A stretch of 43,715 bases of DNA from Balneolia bacterium (GTDB lineage: Bacteria; Bacteroidota; Rhodothermia; Balneolales; Cyclonatronaceae): positions 1 to 43,715 of the forward strand of contig PXCK01000109.1 in assembly GCA_003566635.1 (NCBI GenBank). Reading direction: 5' to 3'. The stretch's first letter is position 1. Each line of letters starts with the position of its first letter. A model generated the notes under the pieces. It was not told the origin of the DNA. It saw only the letters and a program-made list of their open reading frames with translations, and ran no database searches. Below, piece by piece: positions 1 through 8,743 of the stretch. Made by a program: the position numbers and the translations under genes.

Positions 1-475
1 TACTTGTAATATAGTTCTATCGGGCAAATATAGCCTTTAATGAATTTGCAAGCAATATTTTTATCAAACAAATTTTAGGTGAAGCCTCGAAAGTTGTTGT
101 TACACTTGCATCTGTAGCTAAATTCCTAAAAATTGAGATTATGATATCCTCGACCCGATTTCTATGTTTACATATGTTCTTAATATACAACTATTCAAGT
201 TTCAATGTGTGTTATTTTAATATTAAAACACCTGTTTAAAACATACAATATGTACTTAATTATATTGAATATATCATCCAAATATCGGTTTTGTATTATT
301 TCTAAGTAATTGTTTTACACCGACAGCGAGCTTGTTTTTCGGGTATTTTTATGAGTTCTTTTCATGCGTTACTTAAACTAAATTTGCACTTATATAAAAA
401 CCGTTATTATTTAATCTAAGTCTATATGCTTTCTGCTAAAATAATTTTCCTAAATATGGACTAATGATGCGTAAA
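1..475. other. Gene-free AT-rich stretch
   Basis: I see no credible coding frame on either strand. The sequence is AT-rich and has no recognisable RNA gene or clear mobile-element end. It leads into the first copy of the 85-bp hairpin repeat. Confidence 0.5.
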
Positions 476-560
476 GTTGAATGCTTGTTGTAACAGGGAT
501 TCAATGACAGAGGCAAAAATTGACTAGAATACAAAAGCAGGCTATAAACCTGCTTTTGTA
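476..560. repeat. 85-bp direct repeat, copy 1, ending in 12-bp hairpin
   Basis: This 85-bp segment matches 900-984 at 81 of 85 positions. Its last 31 bases form a perfect hairpin: TACAAAAGCAGG at 530-541, a 7-nt loop, and CCTGCTTTTGTA at 549-560. No gene ends beside this copy, so it is probably a duplicated relic of the terminator region that now follows dps. A second, more diverged repeat is shared between about 581-666 and 805-891. Confidence 0.8.
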
Positions 561-580
561 TGAGATCCTCTTAATAACAC

Positions 581-891
581 CTAATTGACACCACACTGGA
601 TGATTAAGTTATTGATTTTAATGAACAAAAATTATTAACAGCAAAAAAGAGTAGAAGTCAAATAAAAGAACATTTCTTTGACTTTTAACACAGTACCTCT
701 CCCAAAATTTGCACGATATATATAGATACAACTTTGTGGGAGAGGGAGTTTGAATCGAAGTAAGACAAAAAACAAAGGTCAAATAATCCACACAAGTTTA
801 GCAACCGATTAGCACCATATTGGATATCTAAGCTATTGATTTTTAATAATCAGAAATTATTCAAAGAAAAATGTGTTGGAGTCAGGAATAA
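581..891. repeat. Diverged repeat pair and inverted repeat between the 85-bp copies
   Basis: About 581-666 and 805-891 are recognisably related, sharing the TATTGATTTT and AAATTATT blocks, at visibly lower identity than the 85-bp repeat. Between them CTCTCCCA (697-704) pairs with TGGGAGAG (737-744). With the flanking 85-bp copies the order is A, B, B', A', which suggests an old segmental duplication. No gene is visible here. Confidence 0.5.
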
Positions 892-899
892 TACCTAAC

Positions 900-984
900 G
901 TTGAATGCATGTTGTAACAGGGATTCATTAACAGAGGCAAAAATTGACTAAAATACAAAAGCAGGCTATAAACCTGCTTTTGTA
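900..984 (-). terminator. 85-bp repeat copy 2; probable dps terminator
   Basis: The hairpin TACAAAAGCAGG (954-965), loop of 7, CCTGCTTTTGTA (973-984) lies 40 bp past the dps stop. Read on the minus strand, the stem ends in TTTTGTATTTT, giving a U-rich tail typical of an intrinsic terminator. The whole 85-bp block is a direct repeat of 476-560. Confidence 0.65.
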
Positions 985-1023
985 CCTTAGAAAAGGATTT
1001 CATCTGATATTTTTGATAAATGG

Positions 1024-1500
1024 CTACCCTAAGGTACTTCTTAGCATCCAAGCAACTTTGGAATGTACGTGTAAACGCTGGGTTAATAAATCCAAAGAAG
1101 CTTCATCACCGGCGTTTTCACAAGCGGGCAGTGCCTCCCTCGCTGTTTGCAGTACTTGTTCGTTAGCCTTGGTTAAATTTGCTATCATATCCATAGCTTC
1201 GGGAATTCCCTCTTCTTCTTTAATATTGCTTAGCTTGGCATATTCGGCAAAGGTGCCCGGGGCAAAGAAACCGATTGCACGAATTCTTTCGGCAATTACA
1301 TCTACAGCTTCGGCTAGCTCAGTATATTGCTCTTCAAACATTTCATGGAAGGAATGAAAATAAGGTCCGGTTACATTCCAATGGTAATTATGGGTTTTTA
1401 AATATAGCATGTAGGTATCGGCTAATAATTTTGATAGTCCCTCTGCTATTTCTTTTCGGTCTTTTTCTTCGATTCCAATTTGGATTTCAATAGTACTCAT
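1024..1500 (-). CDS. dps: Dps family DNA-binding/ferritin-like protein
   Basis: Dps proteins form 12-subunit cages that oxidise and store iron using hydrogen peroxide and often bind DNA in starved or stressed cells; they act in the cytoplasm. The 158-residue length is typical. The ferroxidase pattern is visible with family spacing: H40 (in NYHWNV), H52 (in HSFHEMFEEQY), E56 where many homologues have Asp, D67 and E71. There is no lysine-rich N-terminal DNA-binding tail, so ferritin activity may dominate. The gene is monocistronic, with an intrinsic-terminator-like hairpin 40 bp downstream and an AT-rich inverted repeat about 30 bp upstream. The start is the only ATG giving a normal N-terminus; no Shine-Dalgarno is visible. 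Confidence 0.93.
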   Translation of the reverse strand: MSTIEIQIGIEEKDRKEIAEGLSKLLADTYMLYLKTHNYHWNVTGPYFHSFHEMFEEQYTELAEAVDVIAERIRAIGFFAPGTFAEYAKLSNIKEEEGIPEAMDMIANLTKANEQVLQTAREALPACENAGDEASLDLLTQRLHVHSKVAWMLRSTLG

Positions 1501-1530
1501 AATAATATCTATTTAGGTTTAACGATTTAT

Positions 1531-1549
1531 GTTATATAAAAGATATAAC
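1531..1549. promoter_or_regulatory. Inverted repeat upstream of dps (candidate operator)
   Basis: GTTATAT and ATATAAC are separated by AAAAG, centred 40 bp upstream of the dps start. Dps genes in many bacteria are controlled by PerR/Fur or OxyR proteins, and PerR boxes are AT-rich palindromes of similar size, but this is not a consensus match. A role as operator is inference. Confidence 0.35.
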
Positions 1550-1709
1550 GTTTAAAGTTGGAAAACCGTTTTATCCGCTATTAATCCCCAATAAACCTTA
1601 GAGCAAGCCAATGATTTCACTTCCGGGGGATTACTTCGCTCGAATTAATATGGGGTTATGATATTAGGTCATGCCTACGGCTTTTGGGGTTTTGGCGGCG
1701 ACCCTTCTG

Positions 1710-1737
1710 CTAGCCACGGGTTAAAACCCATGGCTAG
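1710..1737. repeat. REP-like hairpin
   Basis: CTAGCCACGGG, loop TTAAAA, CCCATGGCTAG forms an 11-bp stem with one G-T/A-C type mismatch. The short stem, GC-rich core and lack of a following T-run suggest a REP-like intergenic repeat and not a terminator. Confidence 0.5.
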
Positions 1738-1790
1738 CTAAATACCCGTATTTTGGCGTTGTAAGTGTTTATAATTTGTTAATATATAAA

Positions 1791-1839
1791 ATCCCCCTTT
1801 GTAAGGGGGCAGAGAGGGGCGAAGCTAATCGAGGGGGAT
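1791..1839. repeat. Polypyrimidine/polypurine hairpin repeat
   Basis: CCCCCTT (1793-1799), loop TGT, AAGGGGG (1803-1809) forms a perfect 7-bp stem. ATCCCCC at 1791-1797 can alternatively pair with GGGGGAT at 1834-1839. No coding frame crosses it. Confidence 0.5.
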
Positions 1840-2130
1840 GGTGCTAGAAGTTTTGAAGCTCCTGTAGTCGTAGAATTGTTATGAGTTTGTTGTAGGCTTC
1901 CTTACCCCGTATTGAAAAATGGAGTCTAAAATACTTTTGGGTAGTTGAGTCTTTAATTCTACTTAATATTCTTTTCTCAAACACGAGGTTTATGTTCATT
2001 TTCTTTGCTTACCCAAAGAAAACGAACCAAAAGAAAGGGTACACGAATTAACGTATTTTTTGCCTGCGGCAAAAACCGGGGATTTTTAACCAAAATCCCC
2101 TATACAAATTCGTGGTATCTGAATTAGTGA

Positions 2131-2161
2131 AACCTGACAGGTTTCGTAAACCTGTCAGGTT
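2131..2161. repeat. Perfect 14-bp hairpin repeat
   Basis: AACCTGACAGGTTT (2131-2144), loop CGT, AAACCTGTCAGGTT (2148-2161), followed by more T residues on the plus strand. It could end transcripts on the plus strand, but no plus-strand gene precedes it. The kinase gene on the minus strand stops about 270 bp away. I read it as one of the dispersed hairpins. Confidence 0.6.
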
Positions 2162-2433
2162 TTTCGGTTGTAAGTCGTTCCAACGAGATTCTTCCGCCAT
2201 GCTTGTTAGTGGCAAATAATAAACCAATTGGAGTACACAAGTCTTTATTGCGATTCTGGCGTCTGAAAGACAATGGTATGGGTGGTTTGGGTAATATACC
2301 CCGATGCCTAAATTATCTTGCACCCATTTCTGAGTGGGAAGATTCGGGATAACGTTGTAGGGTGTTAAGATAAAGATGGTGGTTCCTTTGCTTTTGCAAG
2401 CCACGTGGTTTTTGGTAATAGCTGGCTATTTCG

Positions 2434-5400
2434 CTAACCCAAGACGTTTTCAATGGTCGTTTTTATTTCTTCTTGAGTAAATGGTTTGTTAAGAAAAGCA
2501 TCCATTCCTAAGCGAGTAGCTTTTTCTTCATCTTCCTGCGTTACATTTGCAGTTATTGCAATAATGGGCGTTTTTAAGTCATTTGCAGCATCAAGCTTGC
2601 GAATTTTTTTTGTGGCTTCATAACCGTCACAAACAGGCATTCTTAAATCCATTAAAATTAAATCAGGCTTGTACTTTATATATAGATCAATTGCTTCTTG
2701 ACCGTTTTGAGCTTCAATAATTGCAGAGCCGGGATAAAATTTGTTAATTAAAGCTTTGAGAAGTGTCATGTTCAAGACCATATCTTCAGCAATTAAAAAT
2801 GTATAATTTTTAATATTGTCTTGCTTTGGCATATCCGACTCCAAAATATCCCTGTGTTCACCTGAGGTATCAATCTCTCCCAACAATTTGTACAAATTAC
2901 TTAGCAGCACCGGTTTGGGTACAATACCGGCAACATCATTCCAAATATTTGAATCTATACGTACAGGATAATCAACAATTATAATTTTCTCTTTATCAAC
3001 CAGGTTATTTAACATATTTAGATTTCTTACATCAAGCATCACAAAATCTCCGGGTTTTAACAACCTTGGTATAGTCTCCCTTTCAGCTTGGTGCGATGTA
3101 ACGACTTTAATACCGGTTCTGACAAGCCATTTTGCGATATAATCTGTGAGCAATTCCGATTCTGTGTATAAATACACGTTTTTGATATTTCGAATCGTAG
3201 GGATTTCAAATGGTACATCATTCGGAACTTCAACGGGTAATTTAAGCCAAAATATACTCCCGTTTCCTTCAATACTCTCAAACCCAATACTAGCGCCAAG
3301 ATTCCTGGCAATTTTTTGTGATATAGCCAGACCTAGTCCTGTACCCAATCGTCTGTTTGCTGATGTTGTTTCTGCTTGCATAAATGGTTGAAAGAGCGAC
3401 TCTTTAAGGTGGTCTGGAATACCTATACCTGTATCTTTGATCTCAAAAATAATTTCTATATCCCTTTGTTCCAACAACTCACTCTTCACGTTGAGTTCTA
3501 TGTGCCCCTCGTTAGTGTATTTAATTGCATTATCTAAGATATTAATAAGTATTTGTTTTAGGAGAATACCGTCAGTTACAAATTCGCAGGGCATATCAAG
3601 CTGGGGCTCAATAATCAGCTCAAGATTTTTTTCGATTAATTTATTTTGAAAAAGGACTGACAGCTCGCTAAATAAATCTTTTATTTCTATGGTGGAGAGG
3701 AGCAGGTTTACTGTTCCGGCTTCTAGTCGTGAAAAATCCAGGATATTATTTGCAAAAGAAAGCAGTGTCGCAGTTGCCGATTGGATATTCTCGTTAAATT
3801 TTTTCTGCTGATTGGAAAGGTTTGACTGATGTAAAAGATCGCTATAGCCAAGAATACTGTTGAGTGGCGTTCGTATTTCATGGCTCATATTACTTAAAAA
3901 AGCTCCTTTAACCTTGTTTGCTCGCTCGGCTTCGTTTTTAGCTTGTATTAAACTCTGTTCCAATCTGGCTCTTTTCCGCACGTTCATTACCATTTCAGCA
4001 AAAACTTTAAGGATATTTAATTCAGATTCTGAAAACTTTTTGTACTGTTTACATGAATCAAATCCAATACAACCTATGCACGTATTTCCATCCATTACAG
4101 GAATAGCAACCAAGCTTATAATACCTTGACTATGTAACACGTTCCTCATTTCAAGGTTCGAAAGGCTATTTACCTCTTCGATTATTACAACTTCCCCATT
4201 TTTGTGCTTTTCCTTCCAAAATGACCACGTATCTATTGGTACATTCTGTAAATTATTTATTTCAGGAGATATTCCATCTGCACACCATTCATAACTGTTA
4301 GTAGCTGTAGCATTGACCCAATCATAATCAAAAATGTATACACGGTCGGCTTTAACAAAAAGACCTATTTTTTCCAGAGCTTTGTTAATACCGGTATCAA
4401 GCTCGTTAGGTTTTAAGTTTATAAACTCCAAAACAATCTCAGTGAGTACGCTTTCAAGCTTGTATAGCTTATTAAGTTCCAATTCTGTATTCTTACGTTC
4501 TGTTATATCCTGAAATATTCCATAAAATCTGAAACATTTGCCATTTTCAAATACCGTATTCGCCTTTGTCCGCACCCATTTTTCATTTCCTTTGGCTGTT
4601 ACAATTTGAAGTTCAAGATCGTAGGGCTCTCCATATTTTAAGGCTCTATGAGCAGCTTGCTGTATTATTTTTCTACTTTCTCCCTCTTTATAGTAATTAA
4701 TTCCATCTGTTACAGATCTTTCTAATGGACCGACTTCTTCATGGATGTCTGCTGTAATTTGAGTCCAATACACTCTACCGGTTTCAACATCAACTTCCCA
4801 GCCACCCACTTTTGCCAGTCCCGCAGACTGCTCTAAAAATTCTTTCGTTTTTTCGAGTTCTTTCTTTGTTTGCACCAAACTGGTTATATCCCTAACGATT
4901 GAAACAATTGCGTCTTCTTTGGAGAATAAAATTCGTGCTTCATACCAATTTTCCCCGCCTCCAACTTTTAAAGGGTAAACAAAAATGGTATCGGTTTCGG
5001 TAGATAATGTTTTTTGAAGATTTTCCAGAACCATTTTTGCAAGATTATCAGGCAAAACTTCTGTTACATGCTTTCCTACTATTTCAATTTTGGGCTTAAA
5101 TAAATCTGCTGGATTTGGAGCATGTACATACCTGTAATATCCATTTTTATCCATTATAAAGAATAAATCCGGAAAAGCAGCTAACATCATATTGAATGCT
5201 TTTTGGCTACTTTGACTCTTCTCCTCGTGGACCTTCCTAATAGTTATATCATACCCCAGAGATTGAATTATAGGATTATGGTTAGGCTCGGAAATTAACC
5301 TATGTGTCCATTCAAGCCATAGCCTATCGCCACTTCTTGATTTCGCTTGATATTCACTTGGCCCTGAGAAGCCATTTAGAATAGCTTTTTCGATGTCAGC

Positions 5401-5910
5401 CTGAACTTTTTGAACCTCAGAAACTTCAATCAGGTCTGTTATTTTCAATCCAATAATTTCGTCTTTGGTTTTACCAAAAAAGGTAGCATAGGATTTATTA
5501 GCATAAATAATGGTCATATCCGGCCGGCACCTGCAAACCATTTCATTTTGGGTATCAAGAATATCCGAAAGGTTCACCAAGGCGTCACGTTCGGTTACAT
5601 GAAGTTGAAATAATCTTAAGGGTTCGTTTTGATCGTTACGAACTTCACTTTGATAAACCCTGTAGTAGCTATTAGGCTGGACATAAATTTGTTTGACATC
5701 ATTAGAATTCACATCACCTGTTGTGATATTTAGCGGAGAATTTGAAACCTCACAAATTTTTTCAAGCAGGTTGATATTATTCTTGTTACAAACTGCCTTT
5801 AGCTTGTCAAAATCATCATTTTTATCTAAAACCTCCTTTTTATCATTTAAAAGAACATAAGGGCTTACTAAATGCTTTTTTACCTGTTCCCAATTTTTGT
5901 CCGTTCTCAT
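2434..5910 (-). CDS. Hybrid sensor histidine kinase/response regulator (PAS-PAS-PAS-GAF-HisKA-HATPase-REC)
   Basis: This 1158-residue cytoplasmic kinase should autophosphorylate on His and pass phosphate to its own receiver. Reading in order: an N-terminal PAS-like region (about 1-110), three PAS domains (about 110-230, 235-355 and 360-475, two ending in the usual DITxRK-type motif), a GAF domain (about 485-645), then HisKA with MSHEIRTPL and phospho-acceptor H677. A HATPase follows (DNAIKYT, DTGIGIP, GTGLGLAI), then a degenerate receiver-like segment (about 920-1015) and a canonical REC domain with phospho-acceptor D1088 in LILMDLRMP. No membrane segment is visible, so the signal is sensed inside the cell. 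It starts 7 bp after the CHAT gene stops, implying co-transcription. No separate DNA-binding response regulator lies nearby, so the output partner is unknown. Confidence 0.92.
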   Translation of the reverse strand: MRTDKNWEQVKKHLVSPYVLLNDKKEVLDKNDDFDKLKAVCNKNNINLLEKICEVSNSPLNITTGDVNSNDVKQIYVQPNSYYRVYQSEVRNDQNEPLRLFQLHVTERDALVNLSDILDTQNEMVCRCRPDMTIIYANKSYATFFGKTKDEIIGLKITDLIEVSEVQKVQADIEKAILNGFSGPSEYQAKSRSGDRLWLEWTHRLISEPNHNPIIQSLGYDITIRKVHEEKSQSSQKAFNMMLAAFPDLFFIMDKNGYYRYVHAPNPADLFKPKIEIVGKHVTEVLPDNLAKMVLENLQKTLSTETDTIFVYPLKVGGGENWYEARILFSKEDAIVSIVRDITSLVQTKKELEKTKEFLEQSAGLAKVGGWEVDVETGRVYWTQITADIHEEVGPLERSVTDGINYYKEGESRKIIQQAAHRALKYGEPYDLELQIVTAKGNEKWVRTKANTVFENGKCFRFYGIFQDITERKNTELELNKLYKLESVLTEIVLEFINLKPNELDTGINKALEKIGLFVKADRVYIFDYDWVNATATNSYEWCADGISPEINNLQNVPIDTWSFWKEKHKNGEVVIIEEVNSLSNLEMRNVLHSQGIISLVAIPVMDGNTCIGCIGFDSCKQYKKFSESELNILKVFAEMVMNVRKRARLEQSLIQAKNEAERANKVKGAFLSNMSHEIRTPLNSILGYSDLLHQSNLSNQQKKFNENIQSATATLLSFANNILDFSRLEAGTVNLLLSTIEIKDLFSELSVLFQNKLIEKNLELIIEPQLDMPCEFVTDGILLKQILINILDNAIKYTNEGHIELNVKSELLEQRDIEIIFEIKDTGIGIPDHLKESLFQPFMQAETTSANRRLGTGLGLAISQKIARNLGASIGFESIEGNGSIFWLKLPVEVPNDVPFEIPTIRNIKNVYLYTESELLTDYIAKWLVRTGIKVVTSHQAERETIPRLLKPGDFVMLDVRNLNMLNNLVDKEKIIIVDYPVRIDSNIWNDVAGIVPKPVLLSNLYKLLGEIDTSGEHRDILESDMPKQDNIKNYTFLIAEDMVLNMTLLKALINKFYPGSAIIEAQNGQEAIDLYIKYKPDLILMDLRMPVCDGYEATKKIRKLDAANDLKTPIIAITANVTQEDEEKATRLGMDAFLNKPFTQEEIKTTIENVLG

Positions 5911-5917
5911 GGCTTAT

Positions 5918-8563
5918 TTAAATTCCGGTAATTACAAAAGGTGCCCAATGTACCGGGTGTTCAAAACCGGGTTGATTTTTGACATTGAGTCTTGCATTGC
6001 GCATAAGGTATGCATAGTTATTTTGTGATGTACTTGTGCCTATAGTTAAACCGGAATAAAATTCACGCATAACCATAGCTGCGCTTCTATCGAAAATACT
6101 CCACAAACTAACACCAACATTTCGTGCACCGGCGTATAAAAATGCTCTTTGAAGTCCCATCACACCCTCACCAGAGACTAATTTCCCAACACCTGTATTG
6201 CAAGCGCTTAGCATCACAAGTTCGCTATTTAACCGCAAATCATACATTTCTGTAAATCGTAGATAACCATCGTCATTTTCTTCATAAGAAAACAAAAGTC
6301 CGCTTAAATCAGGGATTACATCATTTATTGCGCCATGTGTTCCAAAGTGTAGATATCTGTATTGAGTAAGGTCTGCATTAAACACATGCGATTTTGAAGC
6401 ATCAGTACCGGAAATAACATCTGCATAACTCCCAAATTGTTCAGCAATAAACTGACCCTCTAAAACAGTAAATGGTAATGGGCGAACTCCATCTCTAAAT
6501 ATGGCAACAAAATCATTCGTTTTACCGAACGTTGGGTTCACAATGGCTTTAATTCGGGATGAACCTGATACAGGTCGGTTATACAGTAATTCTTTAACAG
6601 AGAGCGAGGGTGTATAACGGACTGTAATGGAATTAATTAAGTAATCATCATCAATTCGTAATAGATCAAGTGGGAGATAATTCAAAGGGCCGTCATTAAT
6701 CACAAGTAAATTTGAATAATCGTTTATTGGAAGATCGCCTAACAGCAGTTTTGATAACTCGTCTATTAGACCGTTTACTTCATCAATCGGTCTTACTTGT
6801 GTTATTTTAGCCCTAACCTCAGTTACATAATCTGCGAGCTTGCTGCTTGATGCATTAATTGGGTGAAAATAAAAGCCATTACGTGTTGTAAGCAAAGCAA
6901 ACGAATACTCCTCTGAAACACCAAATTCCAGAATAGCATCATTTCTACCAAGTTCTTGCTGAAACTGTCTGATTGAGGCGATAGGTAACTCCAAATTTGC
7001 AGTAAGACCCGGATTTTTGCTGTAGAATTCATCCGTTAGCACATTTAAACGAGTAAGAATTTCAGCTCTATCATTTAACAGATCATTACCTGCCTGGAGC
7101 CCCAACTCTAAAATCTTTCGGTCAATTTCCGCTAATTCAGCTCTAATCTCCTGAATAGCTTTTAAGTCATCACTTAAACCCTCCTGAAATTGTACAGGCA
7201 CATTACTAAGAATCAAGTCATCCCGAAAAGATCTGGCTCGTGCCATCTCGAGTATATCAGAAGCCTGTGAGTAATTGCCATCTTTAGCATATTCATATGA
7301 TAACATAACGAAAAATGGATGGTATAAGGTAAAAAAGCCAGATGTAACAGATTCGGAAAAACCAGTGTCCATCCGTTCTCTTTCAGTAGCAAGAACAGCC
7401 AACTCACTTACATTAAATGCTTCGTCTCTGTCAAGTTTAAATAAATTTCTGGCTCTTGACCAATAATTTACCGGTTGATGAACATCTACGGGGTTTAAAT
7501 CAAGATTTTCAAAAATCAGATTAAAATACTCTTCAGCATCATTGTATTTACCGGCTCTATGAAGTACATCACCTTTATTCCGTAAATAAACGACATTATT
7601 ATAAGAAATTTCTAAGTCTTCAAGATGTTCACCGGCAATTTCAATATACTCAAGCGCTACGTCGTGTTCTCCTATGGATGAATAAAAGTTACTAATTGTA
7701 GAATACCTGTTCCACCTAACCCTGCTTTCCATTCTTTCCAGATAAGGCAAATACTTTTGGTAATACTTCTGTGTATTATCAATATCTCCAAGCCCTTGGT
7801 AGGCAGTGGCTATATTAAAATAGGAGTCTGCCTTATGAGGCAGAGAACCAATTTCTTCGGCAGCTGCCAAAGATGTATAAAAGCTCGTTAAAGCCTGATC
7901 GTACAGACCTATTTGTTCAGAAATGCGTCCTCTTAAATTGGAAATAGAAATATAAAGTACGTCTTTGCTTTGGTTGTCGTATAGTTCAATTGCTTTTGCA
8001 ACATGATACAGAGCTCGGCTAAACTGCAATTGCTGACTGTAGAGCTGGGAAATTGTTATATGATTTATTGCAATAGGCACGTTACTGTCGTCCAGTTTTT
8101 CATTAAAAAAAATACTTTCAGTCAGATAGTCAATTGCACGGTCATATTCTCCTGTAACTCTAAATAAATTTCCTAAGTTGTTGTATACAGCACCCAATGA
8201 TTCATAGTTATCTTCTTCAAGAATGGTAAATGTCTTTCTGTAGTAATACTCTGCTCGTTCAAACTGACTAAGGCCAAGGTAGGAATGACCTGAGAGAAGG
8301 TAGCCCCATTCCAGTACATCCGGTTCATTATAGCGTTCCCCAAAGGAACGTATTACCGGTAAAATTTCAAGGGCTTGACTGAATTCACTTGCTCTTCGGT
8401 GAAGTATTGCGTCTTGAATGAGGGACTGGATAATTTCAAGGCTATCGGGACTTGAAACAAAAAAGATATTTTTATCATATCCCTCAGCATTACTACTAGC
8501 CTTGCTTAATGATGCAATTGGTAGTAACAGCAGCAATAATATTCCACTTAGTACACTTTTCAT
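5918..8563 (-). CDS. Exported TPR-CHAT (caspase-like) protein
   Basis: This 881-residue protein has an apparent signal peptide (about 1-24: MKSV, then a Leu-rich core), a long array of tetratricopeptide repeats (about 70-400), a helical linker and a C-terminal CHAT domain (about 560-881). CHAT is a caspase/separase-clan peptidase fold often attached to TPRs. The catalytic dyad is intact: H743 in HFGTHG and C788 in LSACNTG. It is probably an active cysteine peptidase, or a sensor using that fold, located in the periplasm or on the envelope. The target is unknown. It is the first gene of a pair with the hybrid kinase, 7 bp apart, so a shared signalling role is plausible but inferred. An AT-rich 180-bp gap with a terminator separates it from the upstream TonB receptor. 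Confidence 0.9.
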   Translation of the reverse strand: MKSVLSGILLLLLLPIASLSKASSNAEGYDKNIFFVSSPDSLEIIQSLIQDAILHRRASEFSQALEILPVIRSFGERYNEPDVLEWGYLLSGHSYLGLSQFERAEYYYRKTFTILEEDNYESLGAVYNNLGNLFRVTGEYDRAIDYLTESIFFNEKLDDSNVPIAINHITISQLYSQQLQFSRALYHVAKAIELYDNQSKDVLYISISNLRGRISEQIGLYDQALTSFYTSLAAAEEIGSLPHKADSYFNIATAYQGLGDIDNTQKYYQKYLPYLERMESRVRWNRYSTISNFYSSIGEHDVALEYIEIAGEHLEDLEISYNNVVYLRNKGDVLHRAGKYNDAEEYFNLIFENLDLNPVDVHQPVNYWSRARNLFKLDRDEAFNVSELAVLATERERMDTGFSESVTSGFFTLYHPFFVMLSYEYAKDGNYSQASDILEMARARSFRDDLILSNVPVQFQEGLSDDLKAIQEIRAELAEIDRKILELGLQAGNDLLNDRAEILTRLNVLTDEFYSKNPGLTANLELPIASIRQFQQELGRNDAILEFGVSEEYSFALLTTRNGFYFHPINASSSKLADYVTEVRAKITQVRPIDEVNGLIDELSKLLLGDLPINDYSNLLVINDGPLNYLPLDLLRIDDDYLINSITVRYTPSLSVKELLYNRPVSGSSRIKAIVNPTFGKTNDFVAIFRDGVRPLPFTVLEGQFIAEQFGSYADVISGTDASKSHVFNADLTQYRYLHFGTHGAINDVIPDLSGLLFSYEENDDGYLRFTEMYDLRLNSELVMLSACNTGVGKLVSGEGVMGLQRAFLYAGARNVGVSLWSIFDRSAAMVMREFYSGLTIGTSTSQNNYAYLMRNARLNVKNQPGFEHPVHWAPFVITGI

Positions 8564-8674
8564 TTATTAAAAAGAAAATTTTAATTCCTTCCCCAAAAAC
8601 CTTGTGACGATACTTATATAGAGTTACAATATACAAGTTAGATTTATTTTATCAAGAATGAAATCAGGTATATA

Positions 8675-8712
8675 TAACAAAAAAGAGCCGAAATTATCCA
8701 ATCCGACTCTTT
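8675..8712 (-). terminator. Intrinsic terminator after the TonB receptor
   Basis: On the minus strand AAAGAGTCGG pairs, with one G-T, with CGGCTCTTT across an AT-rich loop of about 12 nt, followed by a T-run. It lies about 30 bp past the receptor stop and separates that transcript from the CHAT-kinase pair. Confidence 0.7.
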
Positions 8713-8743
8713 ACTACTACTAAAGTAGGGGTATGTTTGAAGA

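Larger units (their letters stand above)
1550..2433. other. Gene-free region containing dispersed hairpin repeats
   Basis: No convincing gene lies here. The stretch is a patchwork of hairpins of the kind found dispersed between genes in Bacteroidota: 1710-1737, 1791-1839 and 2131-2161. A block at about 2000-2038 (TTTCTTTGC, TACC, CAAAGAAA) resembles another common dispersed intergenic repeat. The part at 2170-2400 has an open minus frame (2048-2404), but it runs through the 2131-2161 hairpin repeat and has no recognisable domain. It may hold a decayed gene. Confidence 0.55.

Noticed and set aside
476-984. The 85-bp direct repeats as attachment sites of an integrated element
   Set aside because: No integrase or cargo genes lie between them, and each copy ends in a terminator hairpin.
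944-1357. 137-residue plus-strand frame opposite dps
   Set aside because: It is the antisense shadow of the well-supported dps gene and starts inside a terminator hairpin.
2048-2404. 118-residue minus-strand open frame
   Set aside because: It runs through the 14-bp hairpin repeat at 2131-2161, has no recognised domain and no sensible start context; more likely chance or a decayed gene.
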